Of a DNA stretch of 64,000 nt, positions 45,581-57,808 are shown piece by piece. Each line of letters starts with the position of its first letter. Positions within the stretch are counted from its first letter, which is position 1. Under the pieces are notes generated by a model, which worked only from the letters and a program-made list of their open reading frames with translations, did not search any database and was not told the origin of the DNA. Source of the DNA: Dichetophora obliterata (lineage: Eukaryota > Arthropoda > Insecta > Diptera > Sciomyzidae); assembly GCA_963920525.1 (NCBI GenBank), contig OY986435.1, positions 273,885,348 to 273,949,347 on the forward strand, written 5' to 3'. Made by a program: the position numbers and the translations under genes.

Positions 45581-48347
45581 CACTCCGTATAAAATTTTGA
45601 TACAACGGGCTATACATGAAATTGTTTGTTAAAAATAGTGAACTCCAATAAATTCAATAGAGGTTTTTATAGAAATATCCAAATACCATATTTTCCTAGT
45701 AAAAGTTTTACTGCAAAATAAAAATTTTTAGTTAAATATTCTCAGTGGGCATTGTACACTCACATCAAGCTACTTTTTTGTATAATTATTTTCAAAGAAA
45801 AGTAAATGAAAATGCATTTATCCTCATAAAATTTATCTTATCAACAAAATTATTGCAAATACACCAAACTTTTATACCATTTTTGCTTAAAACACCCGCT
45901 AAGTAAGATTAATGAACATATTTAGTTAAGTTATGTTTTTATAAAATTTGTAATAAATAAAAAGTCCACATCAAACAATTTGTTACGAAGGTTTTCTCTT
46001 ATTGCCTGCCTTAAATATCAGCAGCATTCTTAATTTCTATTATTTAAAACTTTAGAACTATTTTGTAAATTAACTGTTGCTTTAAAAGTTTTAAGATTTA
46101 CCTTTTAACTTTTACTAAAAAGAAAAGAAAAATCGTTTAAAAAGGTTTCGAAGGCTAACTGTATTTGTAAGCAAGCAATTTTAATAATTTTTAAAAAGTC
46201 GTGATTAATACTGTAAAGAGTTTCAGTTTGGATTCATATAAAGCGTATAATATATTGCTTAAAACGAAACAATGCTAAGGGGTTGCCGTCAACTTTTTTA
46301 TTGTATAGTCTATGCAGCATAAATTTATCCAAACTCAAGTGTGAACACCAGCGCCTGGATAGAGCAGAAATATTTAATGCAATAATCCTTCTCCTAAATT
46401 ATGACAAGATGCTGACAGTATAGACCAGCTGTCCATGCAGAAATTTTCCAACATATGCTAGCCATATCTACCACAGAATTTCTTTATTTTGCATCTAAAG
46501 AATAGATTTTGAGCTTAAACATTAATTTGCATTTTGAGTGAAAAATTTTAATGAAGATCCCTTTTCTGTGGTGCATCAGTTATTGTGTGTTTTGTTGTTT
46601 TTGTGGTTGTTGTCTCGTTCGTTTGATGAGAACTCTCAAAATGTTAAGTTGACCAATACAAACAAACTCAACAAACAACAGCTTTCTATTGTCTTTCATA
46701 TTTTGTGGTACATTTTTATCTAAGCATTCATTCATACTTTCCTTCATGCTCATGCTTCCAATTCCTTAAATTTTGTGGATTTCACCATGTTGCGGTCTGT
46801 TGACTTTGTTACAAACAGAGCCATCAGTTTTGAAGACACTTGAGTGTTAAGTTTATGTGGACAGGATGAAGATGTGAAGAGCCAGTAAAAGAATAAGAAG
46901 AGGATACGGGAGCCAGCTGTTGGAATTTGAACAGACATCAGCTTTATGGAACTCCTGTTTGGTTTGGCTATTGTATGCCTTACGGCGAGTTGCGCATGTT
47001 TGAACATGTCTTTTATGTTTGTGAGCCTGTGTGTGCTTGTTAGTTACTGTGTTAATCGGACAGCTTCTGTCATTCATTCTATACTTGAACTCATTTATGT
47101 TAAGTTGGCAGCCCTGGCATGTGGCGTCATAAGCTGCATGTCACCATCAAAGTCACTGTTGACGTCCTTCTTGCTTATAACTTTTATCTCTTATTATAAA
47201 AGTGCTTACAATAAATGTCTTGTTAGTGTGCCGTAAATCGTAACGATGTCTTCTTCATGACGGTTTATTCTCACTGAGAAAACGTGACCAGTCAGCTCGT
47301 CATCATAACAACTGGATAAGTAAATTAGAGATCTGTGAACTTTAAAGCTTTGCTTAAGTGTTTTGCGAATATATTTATTGTACAAATAACCTTCTTTAAT
47401 GTATCGTATTTACATCTATGCTACTTGTCAGTAGATATACCAAGCAATTCGATTTTTCAAATCATTAAAATAATTCTCTTATTATTCTTAAGAGTATTCT
47501 CTCTTTCGGCAAAAATCACACTGCCATAACTGTAAACCTCATTGTTGCTCCATTCATGCATTACTTCAATGCTCGTTGCTTCATGTTTGTTTTGATTTAC
47601 TTAAATGTTAATCTACATCTTAGTTGTATATTTTAAATATGTATTTGGGACGTAGATATAAGATACCATACTCCACACTACCATGTGGTCGATTCTTGGT
47701 GTTGTTGCGCTTTCGAAATTTGCTTTTCGTATGTTATCATTATGACATTGGGACCTGTTTTTGACATCTGGGGATGTCGAAAGTGTTGGATGTGTAATGA
47801 AAAGGCACACATGAACACATTGACAGTTGCAGACAAAGACACTTAGCAAATGGGAAGGACACGACACGATGAGACAGGCATCTGAGTTCTTGAAACACAT
47901 GCACACTACATACAAATTTGTTTTATTTAAACACAAAAGCGGTTAACCGAAAATGTACTGCTAGAATTTCCGTAACTTTTGACCAAAAAGCTCCCTGCTG
48001 TGTTTCAAAAGACAAGCAATTCCAAAGATTAAGCCGTTTTGTGGAAACATGAATTAAGCATCTGACAGCGACTTTATAAGAGTAAATGCATTTTAGTCAT
48101 ATGTGCTATTTTCTGTATTAAATATTGATTAAATTAATGTTATATATAAAGTAAAATATTTTACAAAGACACTGTGAAAGTCAAAATAAACATAGCACTA
48201 AATATTCTTGCACAAGAGGAATTATTATATAGATAAATAATACTAAATAAAAAGTAAAAGTGCGAAATTCAAAAGTAATTAAATTAAAATTAAACTCTAT
48301 AAAACTTATAAACAAAAATACAAAACATTTGTAAATACCTTACTTAG
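45581..48347. other. Unassigned 2.8 kb between two element clusters
   Basis: No TE ends or genes recognised. The block at 46740-47260 is less AT-rich, with a 96-codon frame (46946-47236) rich in Leu/Cys/Ser but without homology I can name. This may be unique host DNA. Confidence 0.3.
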
Positions 48348-49625
48348 GCTGTGTGTCAAAAGGAAACTTTTCAGTCGTGGTAGGATAGAAAATATCAAGT
48401 TGAATAAAATTTGTGTGTGTTGAAATAAATTTGTCTTTTTGCTGTGTCAAATGGACGATGAAATTTTAACTGTTATAAATTTTGACGTTTCACATTTCGG
48501 TCGTGTTTAAGCGCAAATATTTTATTTAACTTGCACTCTATTCAATTTGCGACATACTTAAATCGAGTGCTTGCACTTGCAACTTATTTCGTAAACTTGT
48601 AATATTGTAAACTTAAAAAACTTAAAAAATAACAAAATAATAAAAATAAAAAACGAAAGTGCTTGAGTTTGTGTGTGTGTGTGTGTGAGCCAACGATCTC
48701 CTGGTGCATCAGCAAGTGCAAAAAAGTTAAATTGGCTTTCTTTGCTGACAAACATCCTCCAAGTGCCACCAACAGCAGCACAAGCAAGTGCAGTGCAAAA
48801 TTTGTGGCTAGCCAACATCCTCCAAGTTCCATCACCAGCAACACAAGATAGTGCAGCGCAAATTTCCTGATTCTTTTGCTTGCCAATGTTCTCCGAGAGT
48901 CGCCACGAGAAGCACCAGCAAGTGCAGCACAATTCAATTGACTGGTCAACTCTCCAATATTTCAGAAGCACCATTTCAGCATGTCTCAAGCGCAGAGGCA
49001 AATTTCTGCCATTATACTCTGACGTGAAATAAATAAATTGAATGCGGAGAATTTGCGCTTAATTTGCTTATGCTGCTGGTGATGGCACTTGGGGATGTTG
49101 GCTAGCAAGAAATTTGCACTGCACTTGCTTATGCAGCTGCTGGTGGCACTTGGAGGATGTTTGCTAGCAACAAATTTTGCACTGCACTTGCTTGTGCTGC
49201 TGGTGGTGGCACTTACAAGACGTTCACCAGCAAACAAAGCCAATTTAACTTTGATTGGCTTGCTGATGTACCCTGACATCGTTGGCACACACATACGCAA
49301 ACACAAACTCAAGCACTTTAGTTTTTTTTATTTTTATTATTTTGATATTTTTTAAGTTTTTTAAGTTTACAATATTACAAGTTTACGAAATAAGTACAAG
49401 CAAGTACAAGCACTCGAATTAAATACGTTGCGGAAATTAATGTATTGTTTTTTTTCTTTATTTTTGAGTATGTCAAAAATTCGCTTTCGATTGTCAAATT
49501 TTGTAGTAGTCCCTGGGGCTAGCACAAATTTTGACAATTATATTCACCTCACAAATGCCAAAAATTGCTCTACAAACTGTCAAAATTTGATCATCCGACT
49601 GAAAAGTTTCCGATTGACACACAGC
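48348..49625. mobile_element. Foldback element with tandem-repeat arms
   Basis: The ends GCTGTGTGTCAAAAGGAAAC and the inverse of GTTTCCGATTGACACACAGC are followed by long inverted arms. Each arm contains three to four units of about 64-71 bp with the order GCCAACATCCTCCAAGTGCC, ACCAGCAGCACAAGCAAGTG, CAGTGCAAATTT (left 48690-48935; right mirrored at 49065-49290). Outside the units, CGAGTGCTTG...TTGTAATATTGTAAAC segments also pair (48560-48625 against 49365-49420). The long frames seen on both strands are by-products of the 3n-like units. The architecture is like FB or Galileo foldbacks. No clear target duplication and no transposase. Confidence 0.8.
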
Positions 49626-50828
49626 TTTATTATTTGAATATAGCAAATTTTTCGCTCAACAATAAAGTAAACAGTTCTCAAATAATATTATTAGCATTGA
49701 GTCAAAAAGTTGTTTTGTGAAAAACTCAGGAAATCAGGCATCTACTTACTCCATTCTTCTGCTTTTAGCCAAACGTAATATTTGGATACTTTTCGGAGTC
49801 CTAACAAGCCACTGCCCCATTGGGATAATGCCCAGTAGAATTGGCATAACAGCATCGCACAGTGTTTTTTTTTCAAAATACAGAAAATAGCATATTCGTC
49901 GAAAGCGAATACTTGAATTAAGTGCAATCCAAAATATTTTTCCTAAAGTTATATATTTGTAGATACACGACACCAAGAAAGTTTTTTTCCAAAATAAGAA
50001 TATTTTAAATGTTTCTTTGCTGATCTATTTGGATCATTTATTGATCGCTTCTTTTAAGCTCCTCTGGGATGTTACAGGGAGAACTATCCTTCCTAGGACA
50101 TGCAATGTCAAAAGAGAACACAAAATACACCTAGCTTGGATTAATAAGGAACACTCCACTGCTCCTCAGGAAGCATTCCCAGATCGCTCATAGGATGATC
50201 CACTTTTTTACTGAGAAACCACTGAAGCAGCTTTTTGGTTTATATGAATCTCAACGAGTATATGAATTTTTTTCTCTTTAGATTTTGCTATTTTGTGACT
50301 TTATTAAAGCAGTGACAAAACCCTAAGTTATATATTCGTTTTATTTGTACTTTAAAAAATATTTTGGCACATATTTGTTCTTTGTACGATTAATATTAAA
50401 GGCTGTTACCCCAAAGTGTAAACTAAAATTCTTAAATGTGCTTAAAAAAAGTTGTGAAAATGAAAGAAATAATAGTTCTACAATTTTGTAATATGTTATT
50501 TTAACGTAAATAAATAATTGTATGTAAAAAATTAAATGAAAATAACTGGAATTCTGAACAAAAATGGCATTTTTGTAGTTATAACTTTTAAGCTTTTTCT
50601 TTAGGTTTTGCTGTGCTAAAGGAAAAACAGAAGTTATTTCAGTAATTTTTTACAATATCTGATTAAGAAAATATACATGAATTATATACGTACAGAAAAT
50701 ATAAAATTAGTGCAAGCCGTTTACTTTTTTTTCATGCATATATCGTTTTTCGATTAGTAATAATACCCAAAAAATGAAAAATATCTCAAACTTCGAAAGT
50801 GATTAAAAAAAAACGTATTAATAATACC
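49626..50828. other. Unassigned sequence
   Basis: No gene recognised. A more complex block at 50040-50200 (GCTCCTCTGGGATGTTACAG, CTATCCTTCCTAGGAC) has no persistent open frame. Confidence 0.3.
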
Positions 50829-51127
50829 CACGGTTGCCACTCGCTTATTTTTTGTGTACCAAATTCTCTGAAAAAATGTACCAAACGGGAAAAAATGTAC
50901 CAATTCTATTTCTTTTAATATAACAGTTTGATAACAGTTATAACAATAATTCACTAGTGTTTATTTGTGTACATACGAAACATAAAAAAATATTATTAAG
51001 TTATGCTATACGCTATTAGCAGAAAAATAAATACATTAAAATTGTTATTTTGCAGACCAAATATAATGAGATTCATTTCGTTCGACGCACAACTCTTTAG
51101 AGAGCATAATGTTGTTTAATGTTTCAT

Positions 51128-51564
51128 ACACCCAAAAAATGTTTAGTATAAAATTACGAATAAAATCTTTGTAGAAATACAAACAGAGGCTATTCGTAGA
51201 ATGTAGAAATGTTTTGTACATAGCACAAACGTTTGTAGTGTTGGCCACATGAAAAAAAAATTTTGGTATTCAGAACTTTGTACATTCTACAAACGCTAGT
51301 TTGTAAAAATCTATAATGTATAAATTTGTGAACTGAACGAACATTGTTTGATAATATACAAAGCGGTGGCAGCAGCGTTTGTATATTTGTTCGTATCTTT
51401 GTAGATGAAACGAATGCGTTTGTAAAATATACGAATATTTCTTTGTACAATGTACAAACGGTCATTTGTATTATTTACAAAGTCGTTCGTAGGCTGAAAA
51501 GAACAAACAGCTTTGCAGAATATAATAATTGTTTTGTACATTGTACGAAGCTTTTTTTGGGTGT
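51128..51564. mobile_element. MITE with ACACCCAAAAAA ends and repeated TTTGTACA palindromes
   Basis: ACACCCAAAAAATG and GCTTTTTTTGGGTGT are inverted termini. Inside, 16-18-bp near-palindromes such as TTTGTACATTCTACAAACG, TTTGTACAATGTACAAACGG and TTTGTACATTGTACGAAG recur at least six times, with TCGTA variants. Non-coding. Confidence 0.7.
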
Positions 51565-52243
51565 ATTCTAATTTATTTCTAAGCTAAGTTTTAATCAGGA
51601 TAAAACCAAAAAATTCGGGTTGAGCAGCTGCTGAGCTATATGGAAGGCACATCAGACTGTTTAAAAATTGGTAAAATCATTAAAACAAATTTCTACCAAT
51701 CCATTCTTCATGACCCTCCCAAAAATATTTTTTCCCAAAATATAGGCAACGTCAAAACAATTTAAAAAAGTAATATTTGAAAGCTGATAAAGATTTTACT
51801 TAGTCAAAATAACGGCAGGGTCCCATTCTATAGGATGATAAAAATTATTAATTTATGGCAATATAGAAATTTGATTTTCTGACATAACTTGTGAAGATGT
51901 TACTATATTCCAATCTTTCAAATCTGCCCTTCCAAAATAGAACCTGTCTTGAAGTTGTTTTAAAAATTGTATATATAATCTTTGAAAATAAGAACCATTT
52001 TCTGAGTGGAAATATGTTTCTGCTTTGGTGGCAGAAAATATAAAAAAATATATTTGGTCATTAATATTAAAATTTTGTAAACAGTTGCTTCATTTTATGA
52101 AATTGTTACCTACATAACAGTAATTTAAAATTAATTTCTAATTGTGAGTACAAAAATGAGAGCCTTACATTTTCGAATTGGAGTTCTGTGTTTAAATTTT
52201 TAATGATTTAAAACAGAAATCCAAACAACTATGAAATTCTATT

Positions 52244-52590
52244 ATATAAATCAAACTATACCAATTAATTTTGGATCGTTATTTTTCGATCAGAAATTTA
52301 AATCAAATGGAATGAACATATTAAATGAACAATTTTATTCTCAACCAAAGGATGTCGCAACATTTTGGAGTTCTACTTTTGAAATGCTTTAAGCTGTTTT
52401 GGCTTTTTTTTCTGAATTGAGGAACGCACAGAAATAGAAAACATTGCGTCTGTTCTTACTGCTCAAAGTAGCTACTCAAAATTGATTTTTTTTTATTTTT
52501 GATTAAAAAAAATATCGATCAATGATTGATGCTTATTTCCGATCGAAGAAATAACGATCTAAAAATAATTGGTATAATTTGATTTATATT
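52244..52590. mobile_element. Small inverted-repeat element
   Basis: TATAAATCAAACTATACCAA (52244) and the inverse of ATTGGTATAATTTGATTTAT (52568-52587) pair, together with TGGATCGTTATTTTTCGATC against CGATCGAAGAAATAACGATC. Non-coding. Confidence 0.6.
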
Positions 52591-53009
52591 ATAAAAATCA
52601 TGGCACATAAAATTATGTCAAAAATTAATTCTGCAGCTTATAGGCATCACGTGACTATATTCAAATGTATATAACAATAACTTTTTATATGTGATCATTT
52701 CATTAAAATGAAATGTCCCTGATTTTTAATATAAATGACAAAAAAAGCATATAAACTCTCAACTTTCAAAACTGAATGCAATGCAAATTTTCACTTAACA
52801 TAACTTTGAACATTTCTCAAACAGTTCTACCAAATTTTGCTTTTTGAAAAAGATTTTGAAATTGTACATCTTTCACAAAATGTACCAACTCGGAAAAAAG
52901 TGTATCAATATTCCAAGTTAAAATAAATGCATTAATATTGTTACAATTGTACCAAAGTGGCAACCTTTCCAATTTTTCGAAATTTTTATTTTTGAAAGTA
53001 TGGAAAACG

Positions 53010-53405
53010 TTCAACAAAAAAGACACAGTTTCGAAAGTATCGTAAGTATAGACGAAGAATTCCTTTTTATGTAGTTATAGAGAAAAATACTGTTTTTTCT
53101 ATTTATATTTTTCAAATCTATTTTAAAGCATTTCATCTTCTAAATAAAAAATATTCAAAAACCAATAAGTTGTTGTTGTTGTTGCCTTCTTCAAACTTAC
53201 TTGAGCTAAAAAGCTCACAATTAAATTCATGTAAAAATTTGTTTTGTTTTATAAAAAGTTTTCGTTTGATATTTTTAGTGATGAATTTGTTTGTTCTTGT
53301 TCATTTTTAAAAGTTAATGTAATTCAAAGTTATGTTTAATAAATGGAAATAAATATCTCAAAAATTGGAATTTTTTTTTTCCTGTAGTAAAGAACATATA
53401 CATAT
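53010..53405 (+). repeat. Arm 1 of an inverted duplication (partner 61595-62010)
   Basis: The segment from AAAAGACACAGTTTCGA to GTAGTAAAGAACATATACAT matches the inverse of 61595-62010 over about 400 bp at high similarity, including TTGTTGTTGTTG, AAAAAGCTCACAATTAAATT and AAAGTTTTCGTTTGATATTT. Either the ends of one very large element or two copies of one repeat. Confidence 0.75.
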
Positions 53406-54199
53406 ATTATGGTGTCCCAAAAAAATATTTTTTTTTTTTTTTTGACAGATGTCCGCGACTTTAATACTTCCACTTGACCTTAGAAACAGCCTCTGTGAAG
53501 CACATGTCAATTGGTAAAAGTTTAGAGGTCGCGAATTCATTTTCTAATTTTCCCAAACGATTTGTTTGTTTTTGCAGGTAAAAAAGTTTTGCTGGTAAAT
53601 TGAATTTAGAGCCATTATCTGTCAAGGAAAACGTTTCAAAAAATTGTTCCCTCAGATTTTGTCTGTTATGACTAGACAGCGGAAAATATGAAATTGCATA
53701 TTTGTATTAAATGATCACAAAACAATTTCGATGACGCAGATATGCGTTCCGAGAAATACTATCTCGGAAAACATAACACAATTTTTGCATATATGCATAT
53801 TGCATACAAAATGTATATACAAATTATAAAATTGTATATTTGCATATTATATGCATATGCAAAATTCATGCAAGTCCATTTAATCGCAGATGTACGTTTG
53901 TAACTTCTATCAGAGACATGAACGTTTTCAGAGGCACAGGAAAGGGATGCCATTTACGCTTTTTTAAATAGTACAGTACTGTTTTTTTTGGAAAATGTAT
54001 TGTTTTATGAAATGCACCAAAGACATTACGCAAAAGTACTGTTTTTTTAATAATGTACTGTTTTGTGTACTGTTTTTGTATAAATTTTACTGCGCGAGAA
54101 ATTTGAACATCAAAAAGATGCAGGGTTTTATGGGTTCTTAGCTGAAACCACTATTAAGATAATATTTAGTTTTATGTTTTTTATTGGAGAAAAGAAAAA

Positions 54200-54370
54200 A
54201 TAGCTGGCGAACATGTTCCTAAATTTAAGTATGCACTCTTGACTTCATGTGATGTGGAAAGAAGCTTCTACGCATACAAAATTATATTTTCTGAAAAGCA
54301 TCAAAATTTCACCATCGACAATTTAGAAGAAGTTTTAATAATATATTGCAATATGAATTATAGAACATAA
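54200..54370 (+). pseudogene. hAT transposase C-terminal fragment
   Basis: The frame reads EHVPKFKYALLTSCDVERSF, then YAYKIIFSEKHQNFTIDNLE, EVLIIYCNMNYRT and a TAA at 54368. The TSCDVERSF...YK block is the hAT C-terminal dimerisation motif. Upstream no catalytic region is left. It lies inside hAT element 1 in the plus orientation and is presumably that element's own relic. Confidence 0.7.
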
Positions 54371-54459
54371 TTTTGAACAGATAATCTATACATAAATAAG
54401 CGTAGGAAAAACAGTTCGGTTCAACTGATTTTGTTAATTTTTCTTTTAAATAAATAAGA

Positions 54460-55075
54460 GTAGGGAGAAGGAGTGCACAGAATACTTTTGTGACCTTTGA
54501 CCTGAAATATGAGCGTTCAAAACAGAATTTCTTAAATAAAAGCTAAGCTACAAGAGATGGAAGAAAACGGTGTAAGAGGAAATCTTAGACATTCCTGATA
54601 TGTACATTTCTTGCTATCTCATACGGATACCCTACAATAAGCATTTTTTATGTAACATATGCGAATATATATTGAGATTGTAAAAATTCTTACAAACAGT
54701 ACATTTTGAAAAATTCCCGTTATTTTGAGATTAAAATTATGACGATATCTCGAAAACTGTAGCTTTTCTCTGTACAACGTATTTTTTTATGAAAAGTCAT
54801 TGGCTGACTCTTATACGGTATATGAAAGCTTTTTTTGGTAATATTTTCCACATAACATCAAAATTATTGAGATATCTCAAAAACTGTAGATTTCCTCAGT
54901 ACAACGTATTTTTGTATGTAAAGTCGTTGGTTATTACTGAGCGGCAAACTGAAAATAGAAATAGATTCTTTTTTTTTACCTTTTTCTACGCTCATCTGAG
55001 AACGAAAGCAATTTCATATCACAGTGTAGGTCGAATGTCACAGTGAAAAGATCGAATTTCGACCACTGGAGATTT
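54460..55075 (-). repeat. Dispersed repeat, copy C (inverted)
   Basis: The inverse of this segment begins CCAGTGGTCGAAATTCGATC and contains ATACGTTGTACTGAGGAAAT twice in related form, CTTATTGTAGGGTATC, AGGTCAAAGGTCACAAAAG and CTCCTTCTCCCTACTC. It is longer than copies A and B. Confidence 0.6.
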
Positions 55076-55963
55076 CTAGTTAACATAATTATCTGTTTAA
55101 GGTAATAAAATATTTTTTACATTTTTAACACTTTTTTTTATAAACTTTATAGATATTTCAATTAATTTGGAAATATTGTGAACTTAGACCATTTTTATTA
55201 CTGCATAAGCAAAAAGTATGCTGCATATTTCTTGCATATGCTTTTACATATTTTTTGCATAAAATTTGTTTATCATAGATAAGGAGTAATAAATTCATTA
55301 ATGAAGTCAAAATCAATACAAATCCAAAACTTGACTTCCATCAGACTTAAAATAAATTTTGCATATAATTCCGCTGTCTAGTTATGACATATCCAAATTT
55401 AAAATTTCATCGGATTATTATTTGGTGGTTGCCCAAAATTATTAAAAAATAAAAATATATATACAAAAAAACTAATTGCTTTTACTATTAAACCAAATAT
55501 ATACAGGTATCCATAGGCGTCCACAGGGGGGTGCAGGGGGGCACTTGCCCCCCCAACCCCCCTAGACGGGAAATATTTTATAAATATTTATTTTTAATGT
55601 GTATATGTTATATAGTCATAAAAAATTTTAAAAAATAAAAAGTTCTAAGCCTGAGTCCTAATATCTTAATATTTTGGTAAAAATCTTAGTTTTGTCACGT
55701 TTTGTTACGATTTCGTTAACTACTTATACGCATTGGTCATACAGCAATTTTGTGTAGCGCTACAACACGCTCCAATACGTTTGCATAAAGTGCCAAATAG
55801 ACTACACAGATTGTCTGCGCAAACAAGTGTTTGCGCACTCTATTCGACAGTGTGTTTGGCTGTTTTTAGGTTTGTGCTGATGTCTGCTATAAAATATTTT
55901 AAGTTTTGGTTGTGTTTGCGCAAACTTGCCATAATACCGAAAGTTTTATACAGTGAAGACGTA

Positions 55964-57629
55964 CAGTGGCTCACAGCTTATTTTATGCAGTGCATACTTT
56001 AAACTTTAGGGCTTTATAAAAACGAAACTAACAGGAATACAAAAGATAATATGGTGTCATTTAAAAGAGCAAAAAGTCTAGTAAAATAAAGGTTTTCCAT
56101 TAATTGTGAATACATATATTTAGATGTTTAAAAAATAAGAGAACAGAAAATACTGCTTAATTTCATCTCGCAGCTTATTTTATGCAGTCACTTCTCTCTG
56201 TTACGGTACTATAATGCTGCGCTGTCTAACGGTACTTTCGTTAGCTATGCCATCGTTATATTTCTATAATGGCGTTGTGTTAGCTTTTTAGTCGGATTTT
56301 ATTGCTTCAAGTGTCTGCTTCTATGATTATTTAAAATAGGAGCGCGCACAACGCTACAACAACGAGAATTGGTTATATACTATTTTAAAAACAGCAGCTC
56401 GGAGTGAAAAATGGCTGAAATGGTTAATAGCAATTCCTCTACAGTGCAAAAAATCAACGAGCGCTTCGTTCATAAGAATCGATTGCACAATAAGAGCAAA
56501 AAAGCACCAAACAAAATTTTTAATGCAACCGACGAGCGTCATATTGTACGGAAGATAAAGGCTAATCCGAGACTCTCAGCTCCGAAAATGGCTTTTGAAG
56601 ATCAAACTGACCTGAGCAAACAGAGTAGTGCTAAAACTATTCGACGTGTCTTGCGCAAAAAGAACTTTCATGGCCGAGTAACACGAAACAAGCCGTTTAT
56701 TATCCCCAAAAACAGATTATGCAGACTCAACTACGACAAAGAACATATGTCCAAGGCTCCAGAATACTGGAATTCAAATATTTTTGCAGATAAATCGAAT
56801 ATCAATTTATTCGGTTCAGATGGTATGTGCTATATGTGGCGAAAACCGAATACCGAAGTCAACAAAAAAAACTTAAAACAAACCGTGAAACATGGCGGTG
56901 GCAGCGTCATGGTTTGGGCCTGAATGTCAGCTGCTGGTACTGGGAAGTTGCCGTTTATTAAAACAGCAATAGACAAATCTAAGTACCTACAGATCCTGAA
57001 CAACAATTTGTTGCAGAGTGCAAAGGTTCTGGGTATAAAATTGAATTTCCGATTTTACCAGGATGACGATCGAAAGCACAAAGCGGGTATTGTGCAAACC
57101 AGGCTAATATACAACTGCCCACAATTGATGACGCCGCCAGCACAGTCGCCAGGCCTTAATGTTATTGAAAATGTGTGGTCTTTATTGGAAAATAAAATCC
57201 GAAAACATCAAATTTCAAACAAAAACCACCTGAAAGAGATATTGAAAACGAAGTGGGCGAATATTTTGCCAACTATCACTTAAAAACTGGTCGCATCAAT
57301 GCCAAACTACCTCAGATCTGTTGTGGACAACAAGGGCTATCATACCAAATAATAAAAATATCAAATATCATTAATTAATACGAAAAATTTATAAATGACA
57401 AGTGACTGCATAAAATAAGCTGTGATATAAAATTAAACAGTATTTTCTGGTTTCTTAATTTTAAGCCAACTTAATATATACTTTTACAATAAATTAAGTT
57501 AATTTATTAAACTAAACATCTTGTTCTTTTAAATGCTACCATATTATTTTTTCTATCCCTGTTAGTTTCGTTGTTATAAAGCCCTAAAATTGAAAGTATG
57601 CACCGCATAGAATAAGCTGTGAATCACTT
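55964..57629 (+). mobile_element. Tc1-like transposon 2
   Basis: It starts after TA with CAGTGGCTCACAGCTTATTT; the right end is the inverse, slightly mutated at the last bases (AATCACTTTTT). Terminal repeats are about 72 bp (to CGAAACTAACAGG). A further CAGCTTATTTTATGCAG copy occurs at 56172 and its inverse at 57404, so the repeats are double. It carries one nearly complete transposase. Confidence 0.88.
56411..57352 (+). pseudogene. Tc1-like transposase (DD34E) with two nonsense codons
   Basis: One uninterrupted frame apart from TGA at 56921 and TAA at 57281. The N-terminal part carries helix-turn-helix DNA-binding segments (ERHIVRKIKANPRLSAPKMA). The catalytic core has FADKSNINLFGSDG (first Asp), KHGGGSVMVWA, stop, MSAAGTGKLPFI, then FYQDDDRKHKAG (second Asp) and QSPGLNVIENVWSLLE (Glu). 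I count 34 residues between the second Asp and the Glu. The TGA replaces a codon that is usually Cys in the family's GCMSA motif. After the TAA the frame resumes with KLVASMPNYLRSVVDNKGYH to the true end. About 313 codons, a little shorter than the usual 340. Confidence 0.85.
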
Positions 57630-57652
57630 TTTGTGAAGGAAAATATATAAAA

Positions 57653-57808
57653 ATGAAAGCAGAAAAGAAAAAATTAATACAAATTAAAAGTCTGCGAAAA
57701 AATGTGAAAAATAAAGTCTGTGAAGTGTATGGTCGTCGCTATGACGAGAAAAAAGTCTTGTTTGCGCAAATAGTCTGTGCAGTCTATATGGCCCTTAAGC
57801 AGCCCTGA
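57653..57808 (+). CDS. Small ORF, 51 aa, unknown
   Basis: MKAEKKKLIQIKSLRKNVKN continues to VYMALKQP and a TGA. It lies in hAT element B just downstream of Tc1-like element 2. It is Lys-rich with a CEVYGRRYDEKK segment. Not recognised; it may be a remnant of the hAT host element or chance. Confidence 0.2.
   Translation: MKAEKKKLIQIKSLRKNVKNKVCEVYGRRYDEKKVLFAQIVCAVYMALKQP

Larger units (their letters stand above)
50829..52968. mobile_element. hAT-like shell with GGTTGCCACT termini and nested MITEs
   Basis: CACGGTTGCCACT near 50829 and the inverse of AGTGGCAACCTTT near 52968 are inverted. Both arms repeat GTACCAA words (AATGTACCAAACGGG, AAAATGTACCAACTCGG). Nested inside are inverted-repeat elements at 51128-51564 and 52244-52590. 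No 8-bp duplication is found, so the assignment rests on the end form. Confidence 0.5.
53673..55380. mobile_element. hAT element 1 with 8-bp target duplication
   Basis: Ends TAGACAGCGGAA and TTCCGCTGTCTA are flanked by perfect 8-bp repeats GTTATGAC (53665-53672 and 55381-55388). The subterminal DNA is rich in TGCATAT/ATATGCA words. It contains a decayed transposase tail (54200-54370) and a nested inverted repeat, copy C (54460-55075). Confidence 0.9.

Noticed and set aside
48558..49355. Several long open frames on both strands (up to 147 codons)
   Set aside because: They arise from the tandem units of the foldback arms; the same repeat translates in several frames on both strands with no consistent protein.
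50829..52968. Firm hAT call for the GGTTGCCACT-ended shell
   Set aside because: The ends look hAT-like but no matching 8-bp flanks exist (ATAATACC against CCAATTTT), so it is listed only with reduced confidence.
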